Shown here: positions 59,063-64,000 of the stretch, in pieces
Layout: the number at the start of each line of letters is the position of its first letter
How positions within the stretch are numbered: the stretch's first letter is position 1
Source of the DNA: Hydrangea macrophylla
Lineage: Eukaryota > Streptophyta > Magnoliopsida > Cornales > Hydrangeaceae
Direction of reading: 5' to 3'
NCBI GenBank assembly: GCA_033977485.1
Contig: CM066991.1
Span: 133,257,999-133,321,998, forward strand
DNA length: 64,000 nt
The notes under the pieces: generated by a model
What the model was told of the DNA's origin: nothing
Databases searched by the model: none
The model's input: only the letters and a program-made list of their open reading frames with translations
Position numbers and translations under genes: made by a program

Positions 59063-59755
59063 AGACGCTGAAGTGTAACTAAGATTTGTCCTGTTGCCGC
59101 ATGTGTAAGAAACCTTAAAGTTGGGCATTGCTCAATATTAAATGGCACTATGGTGGTTTTGGTATAGCTGGAGGGGAATTGTTGGTTAGGGAAAGGGCAT
59201 TGAGGTCTACAACACGTGGGAATAGGTCAGATGCATGGAGGTTTATGATGACACGACTAACCAAAAGCCCATCGTCTCCTGCTTTTCAGGTTGCCGAGAG
59301 AGACGGGTCATGGGCCCCACCAACACCCAAACTAACTTTTTGGTTTAAATTTTGGAGTAAATTTCATAAACACCCTTGTGCTATGACCCATTCATACTAA
59401 TACCCATGTACTATTAAACTAAACATAGTACCCCTTGAACTATCATAAGCACTTTTTTTTTTACTAACGTTGTTAATAGAAAAAAATGAAATTACTTGTA
59501 TACCCCTGATTATATTACAATACCTAATATACCTTCATCCCTAATTCTATGTACACTAATCGTTTATTGATTGGAATTCTTCTCACGTACAGACGAGACG
59601 TAATGAAGAAACCCTAGAAAGCTAGGGTTTCAATCCTTTACTCTACTATTAGTTATTTGATTCACTACATATGAACTAAAAGGATTTCAATCGTCTCTCA
59701 CTTGAGTCTTTTTCAAGTTTGGGTTTGATTTTGTAAAGAGAGCTGCGAAGAAGTT
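59063..59755. other. Spacer before the terminal Copia
   Basis: Includes a short repeat-like stretch (59370-59520: 'ATACCCATGTACTATTAAAC', 'TACCCCTTGAACTATC', 'TACCCCTGA') of the kind seen at ends of plant long-TIR elements. Only one side is recognisable here. No gene seen. Confidence 0.4.
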
Positions 59756-62700
59756 TGTTAAGACCTTGTATAAAGCATCACTGTGTTGTACTTTCTTTCT
59801 ATAATAAGTGTACTTTGTATTAGCTCAACTGTTTAGTTACAAATCTGTTTTAGAGAGTTAGTTAAGTTTGTTTTACATTCTGTTTTCTTAAAAAAACAGA
59901 ATCTCTCTCTCTCTCTTTCTCCTATCTGTATATATCATCTTACTGTATTCATATTCTGGTTTAAATGAAAATTCTGTGATTCATCTCAATGATTTCTACA
60001 TGGTATCAGAGCTAAAGGTCCTAGCACCTGAAAATCTTTTCTTCCCCTTCTTTGATTTTTTTTTTTTTTTTTCTTCCTCTCTTGATCTGCCATGGCGATA
60101 CTCAATACTCTAAATCTACCATCAAATTTACTTTTCTTCGTCTCGAATCTCAATTCCTTGGTCAATCTAAAATTGGATCAAGACAACTTCATGATATGGA
60201 AAATGCAGATGCGCAATGCCCTAAGAGCAAATCAATTGCTCGATTTTGTTGAAGGAACAATTCCCAAACCTGTTGCAGAGATTTCAGATGAGTCAGGTCA
60301 GATTGTTCCTAATCCCTCTTTGAATGAATGGTTGAGTATAGATCGACAATTGGTTAGCTGTTTGAATGCGACTATTTCTTCATCCATTCTACCACAAATC
60401 ATTGGTTTTGAACATGCACACGAAATCTGGAATCATTTAGAAAATCGATATGCTTCACATTTACGATCACACATTCATGAAATCAAACTCAAATTGTTGA
60501 ATGCTTCTAAGGAAGGAACTATGGATTCTTATCTTGACTTCATCAAGAATTGTGCAGACAGATTAGCTGCTGCTGGGTCACCTGTGAGTAATGAGGATCT
60601 GATTCTTTACACCATTAATGGTCTCTCGAGTGAATATTCAACTGTAAAGACCTCTCTAAGAACAAACACTCAGTCATTATCTCTAGGTCAATTACATGCT
60701 ATGCTTAGATCTGAGGAGTCTCATCTGAATCGAGAGTTGAAACAACCAAATCAGATTAATACTGCTTTTTCTGCTATGTCAATTAACAACAATTCTTTCA
60801 AACCATTCAATAATCACAGTGGTAATCAGTTTTCAAGATCTGGGGGTCATAACAATCATCAGTTTGTTCCTCGAGGAGGGAGAAGTAGAGGTGGTTTTAG
60901 AGGAGGAAGAAACAATGGCTATAGTAGACATAACAATTCTCAGAAGGTAGTTTGCCAAATTTGTGGAAAAAGTAATCATAGTGCCTCTGAATGTTATCAT
61001 CGTTTTAATCACTCTTATCAGCCAAACCCACCTCAAATTTTACCTCAAGCCAATCTTGCACTTCCCAATTTCCATATTCCAAAAGAGGAACATCAGTCCT
61101 ACCCCATTCTTCCTACACCTTGTTTCAATCCTCTTCCCTTTCCCCAAAATTCCAATTCTCTTCCCTCCACTCAACTCTCTTACCCCTCAATCTCCACAAC
61201 TTCGTCTTCTTCCCAGGAGAACTGGTACATAGATCATTCTGCATCTCCACACCCTTCTTATCCTGACACTTGTTCTGTTCAACATCAAGCTTTTTTGGCC
61301 ACACATTCACTTAAACCCTCTAACTCAGTTCAATGGTATCTAGATACTGGAGCTACAAGTCACCTTACTAAAAATTCTGGTATCTTGAACTTGCAGACTC
61401 CTTACAATGGTCCTTCTTCAGTCTCAGTTGGGAATGGACAAACTGTCTCTATCCACAACACTGGTGATGGAATTCTCCCCACTCCTACTGGCTCTCTATC
61501 ACTTTCTCAAATTCTTCATGTTCCAGATATTAGCCACAATCTACTTTCTGTCTATCAGCTTGCAAGAGACAACAACTGCAGAATCATATTTGATTCTGAT
61601 GGATTCACTGTTCAGGACAAGTCCACTAATCAAATTCTCATTCAAGGACCATCCAAACAGGGTCTTTATCCTTTTCCCTCTTCTATCCCTTCATCTTCTT
61701 CTCAATCCTCTCCTACCACCACTGCTCTTGTCTCTATTCCAACTCAGCAATGGCATCTTAGATTGGGACACCCATCTTCAAAAATCATGAACATTCTTTC
61801 TTCCAACTATCAGGTTCCCTTTTCTATCTCCTCTCTTAAACCTTGTCATCCTTGTCTCAAATCTAAGAGTCACAAACTTCCATTTTCCTCATCTTCCACC
61901 ACTTCTACTTCCCCTTTACAGCTTGTCCATACTGATGTCTGGGGACCTTCCCAAACTCTTTCTGTTTCAGGATATAGATTTTACATCATATTCATTGATG
62001 ATTTTTCCAAGTTTACTTGGTTGTACCCACTTCACCATAAGTCTGAAGTCTTCAAAACTTTTGTTCAGTTCAAAACCTTAGTTGAAAATCAATTCACTAC
62101 CACAATTAAAATCCTTAGATCTGACAATGGAGGTGAATTTGTTAATAATGCAATGACTGAGTTTCTTAATGCACATGGCATAATTCATCAAAGGACCTGT
62201 CCCCATACCCCAGAACAAAATGGAGTCAGTGAAAGGAAACACAGGCACCTAGTGGAAACCACCTTGGCTATGCTTAATCACTCTTCTATGCCTTGCAAGT
62301 ATTGGGTTGATGCTATCCTTATTGCTACATTTCTTATAAACAGGCTTCCCTCTCCTGGTTTGAACTTTAAAACTCCATATGAACTCTTGTTTCACTTACC
62401 TCCTGATTTCACTTCTTTTAGAGTTTTTGGTTGCACATGTTTTCCATGGTTAATACCATATCGAACTTCCAAGCTGGATTCTAAATCCAGATGTTGTGCC
62501 TTTCTGGGATATTCTTCTGATACTAAGGGTTACAGATGCCTTGATGTTCAAACAGGTCAAGTCTTTATATCTAGACATGTTCACTTTGTGGAAACTGAAT
62601 TTCCCTTTCTTATTAGTTCTTCTCCTTCTAATCCTTCCTCCACAATCCCACCTTCCTCCACATATCAGTTGTTCACTGATAATTTGGTCCTTAATCAATT

Positions 62701-64000
62701 GTCTCCCTCAGCCTCATCTTCTTCTTCTGTTTCAAATGTTGATCCATTATTTTCTAACTCTTCTCCCCACATTTCTCATTCTTCATCCTCTTTACTTCCA
62801 TCTACTCCTCATACTTCAGAAAATACTCACTCTATGATGACCAGATCCAAACAGGGAATCTCCAAACCAAAAGTCCCATTCAGTCCCACTGCTAATATAG
62901 CTACAGATAGCTCTCTTCCCTCTGTTGAACCATCCAATTTCCAGATTGCTTACAAATCTCCTACATGGAGACAAGCAATGTCTGAAGAATATAATGCTCT
63001 ACTAGCTCAACAAACATGGACTTTGGTCTCCTTACCACCAAACAAACCTGTAATAGGCTGCAAATGGGTTTTTAAAGTGAAGAAACATGCAGATGGTACC
63101 ATTGCCAGACATAAAGCCAGACTTGTAGCTAAAGGCTTCCATCAAACTGAAGGATTGGACTATTTTGAAACTTTTAGTCCAGTTGTGAAGCAACCAACAA
63201 TTAGAATAGTACTCTCCCTTGCTTTACATTTCAACTGGCCTATTAGACAACTTGATGTATCTAATGCCTTCCTGCATGGTGTTCTAGAGGAGGAAGTTTA
63301 CATGAGTCAACCTCAGGGATTTACTGATCCCACTGTTCCTCTACATGTTTGCAAACTAAATAAAGCCCTTTATGGCTTGAAACAGGCTCCTAGAGCCTGG
63401 TTTTCTACTCTATCAAAGTTTCTCCTTGATCAAAAGTTTGTTCATAGTCAGGCTGACAACTCTCTCTTTGTTCAACATTCTGCTACTCAGATTCTAATCA
63501 TCCTTGTTTATGTTGATGATATTCTTATCACTGGTAGCAATCCCTCTGCTATCTCAACATTTATCAAAACAATGAGCTCAGTGTTTTCTATGAAAGATCT
63601 TGGACCCATCAATTATTTTTTAGGTATTGAAGTTCACCATACACCTCAAGGTCTCTTTCTTTCCCAAACAAAGTATGCATATGAAATTTTGATCAAGGCT
63701 TCCATGGTTGACTGCAAACCTACAGTTTCTCCCATGCCCACTAAATCACCCATTACTACTGATGACAGTCCCTTCTCTGATCCTTTACTATACAGAAGTC
63801 TGGTTGGGTCTCTACAGTATCTTACTATTACCAGACCAGACCTTTCATTTGCAGTAAATAAAGTCTGTCAGCACATGCAAAGTCCTATGCTCTCACACTT
63901 CCAAGCTCTCAAGAGACTTCTTAAATTTGTAAAAGGATCAGCTTCTCATGGTCTTCTTTTCCAGCATAGCCCTCTTCAGCTTACTGCATATTCAGACTCT
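59756..64000 (+). mobile_element. Copia retrotransposon with intact gag-pol, cut by the window end
   Basis: The 5' LTR is 59756-60000 (245 bp; TGTTAAGACC...TTTCTACA), and the PBS TGGTATCAGAGCT begins at 60001. The base pairs before the LTR are AAGTT, the predicted TSD. The 3' LTR lies outside the window, so insertion age cannot be judged from LTR divergence here. The uninterrupted pol frame and motif order suggest a recent, possibly autonomous element. Confidence 0.93.
60092..64000 (+). CDS. Copia gag-pol polyprotein, open to the window edge
   Basis: The ATG at 60092 opens a frame of 1,303 codons with no stop up to 64000. Gag begins MAILNTLNLPSN and includes WKMQMRNALRANQLLDFVEG. RNA-binding: an RGG-rich stretch, then the knuckle CQICGKSNHSASEC near residue 288. 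Protease: WYLDTGATSH (catalytic D near 417). Integrase: D615 (HTDVWG), D678 (RSDNGGEF) and E714 (SERKHRH), with the D-D-35-E spacing intact. RT: CKWVFKVKKHADG, LDVSNAFLHGVL and YVDDILITG at 1140. RNase H begins with TAYSDS at the edge. An additional protease-like WYIDHSASPH lies at residues 378-387. The family is Copia (plausibly the Ale/Retrofit lineage). It encodes a capsid protein and the enzymes for reverse transcription and integration. Confidence 0.95.
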   Translation, partial: MAILNTLNLPSNLLFFVSNLNSLVNLKLDQDNFMIWKMQMRNALRANQLLDFVEGTIPKPVAEISDESGQIVPNPSLNEWLSIDRQLVSCLNATISSSILPQIIGFEHAHEIWNHLENRYASHLRSHIHEIKLKLLNASKEGTMDSYLDFIKNCADRLAAAGSPVSNEDLILYTINGLSSEYSTVKTSLRTNTQSLSLGQLHAMLRSEESHLNRELKQPNQINTAFSAMSINNNSFKPFNNHSGNQFSRSGGHNNHQFVPRGGRSRGGFRGGRNNGYSRHNNSQKVVCQICGKSNHSASECYHRFNHSYQPNPPQILPQANLALPNFHIPKEEHQSYPILPTPCFNPLPFPQNSNSLPSTQLSYPSISTTSSSSQENWYIDHSASPHPSYPDTCSVQHQAFLATHSLKPSNSVQWYLDTGATSHLTKNSGILNLQTPYNGPSSVSVGNGQTVSIHNTGDGILPTPTGSLSLSQILHVPDISHNLLSVYQLARDNNCRIIFDSDGFTVQDKSTNQILIQGPSKQGLYPFPSSIPSSSSQSSPTTTALVSIPTQQWHLRLGHPSSKIMNILSSNYQVPFSISSLKPCHPCLKSKSHKLPFSSSSTTSTSPLQLVHTDVWGPSQTLSVSGYRFYIIFIDDFSKFTWLYPLHHKSEVFKTFVQFKTLVENQFTTTIKILRSDNGGEFVNNAMTEFLNAHGIIHQRTCPHTPEQNGVSERKHRHLVETTLAMLNHSSMPCKYWVDAILIATFLINRLPSPGLNFKTPYELLFHLPPDFTSFRVFGCTCFPWLIPYRTSKLDSKSRCCAFLGYSSDTKGYRCLDVQTGQVFISRHVHFVETEFPFLISSSPSNPSSTIPPSSTYQLFTDNLVLNQLSPSASSSSSVSNVDPLFSNSSPHISHSSSSLLPSTPHTSENTHSMMTRSKQGISKPKVPFSPTANIATDSSLPSVEPSNFQIAYKSPTWRQAMSEEYNALLAQQTWTLVSLPPNKPVIGCKWVFKVKKHADGTIARHKARLVAKGFHQTEGLDYFETFSPVVKQPTIRIVLSLALHFNWPIRQLDVSNAFLHGVLEEEVYMSQPQGFTDPTVPLHVCKLNKALYGLKQAPRAWFSTLSKFLLDQKFVHSQADNSLFVQHSATQILIILVYVDDILITGSNPSAISTFIKTMSSVFSMKDLGPINYFLGIEVHHTPQGLFLSQTKYAYEILIKASMVDCKPTVSPMPTKSPITTDDSPFSDPLLYRSLVGSLQYLTITRPDLSFAVNKVCQHMQSPMLSHFQALKRLLKFVKGSASHGLLFQHSPLQLTAYSDS

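Overview
This window reads as nuclear DNA from a flowering plant, probably a eudicot. The evidence is two spliced plant housekeeping-type genes, several lineages of plant LTR retrotransposon with tRNA-Met-type primer binding sites, a 5S-bearing Cassandra TRIM, plant RTE and L1-like LINEs, many MITEs, and a decayed endogenous caulimovirid. I cannot name the species. There are no bacterial operons or CRISPR arrays.

Two host genes are assembled here from exon homology and splice phase, both on the + strand. (1) A CIA30-family gene (mitochondrial complex I intermediate-associated protein 30) has seven coding exons from 17138 to 42400, giving 226 aa. Its introns have been inflated to about 25 kb by transposons, and intron 6 uses a GC donor. 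Possible non-coding exons lie upstream, near 13.1 kb and 15.8 kb. (2) A J-domain (DnaJ) co-chaperone gene has six exons from 52843 to 56897, giving 242 aa.

Layout. 1-7 kb: a LINE-type insertion with 15-bp target-site duplications (TSDs), a Copia LTR/PBS remnant, a gypsy-LTR-like block, and a decayed minus-strand gypsy-derived composite. The composite carries a gag-like open frame with a glycine-rich repeat tail and a strikingly regular 72-bp array of GGATCGATCC palindromes. 7-13 kb: an LTR fragment, a hAT remnant, MITEs, and an endogenous pararetrovirus fragment bracketed by inverted repeats. 13-17 kb: the CIA30 upstream region, a possible Helitron end, and a complete 299-bp TRIM. 17.3-25.3 kb: a dead Copia inside CIA30 intron 1, itself split by a 3.1-kb solo LTR. 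25-31 kb: introns 2-5, with MITEs, RTE and L1 tails and an ORF1-only LINE. 32.2-37.5 kb: a younger but mutated Copia in intron 6, followed by a 3.2-kb head-to-head inverted repeat of a gypsy LTR. 43.7-46.5 kb: an RTE LINE with 17-bp TSDs. 46.7-48 kb: a ~160-bp tandem array with Cassandra inserted in it. 48-52.5 kb: MITEs and a long-TIR element. 52.8-56.9 kb: the J-protein gene. 57-59 kb: more non-autonomous repeats. 59.76-64 kb: a Copia whose gag-pol frame is open for 1,303 codons up to the window edge.

Most of the window is transposon sequence in nested order. The main biological interest is how the CIA30 transcription unit tolerates about 20 kb of insertions, including a long foldback, and several unusually regular repeat structures.
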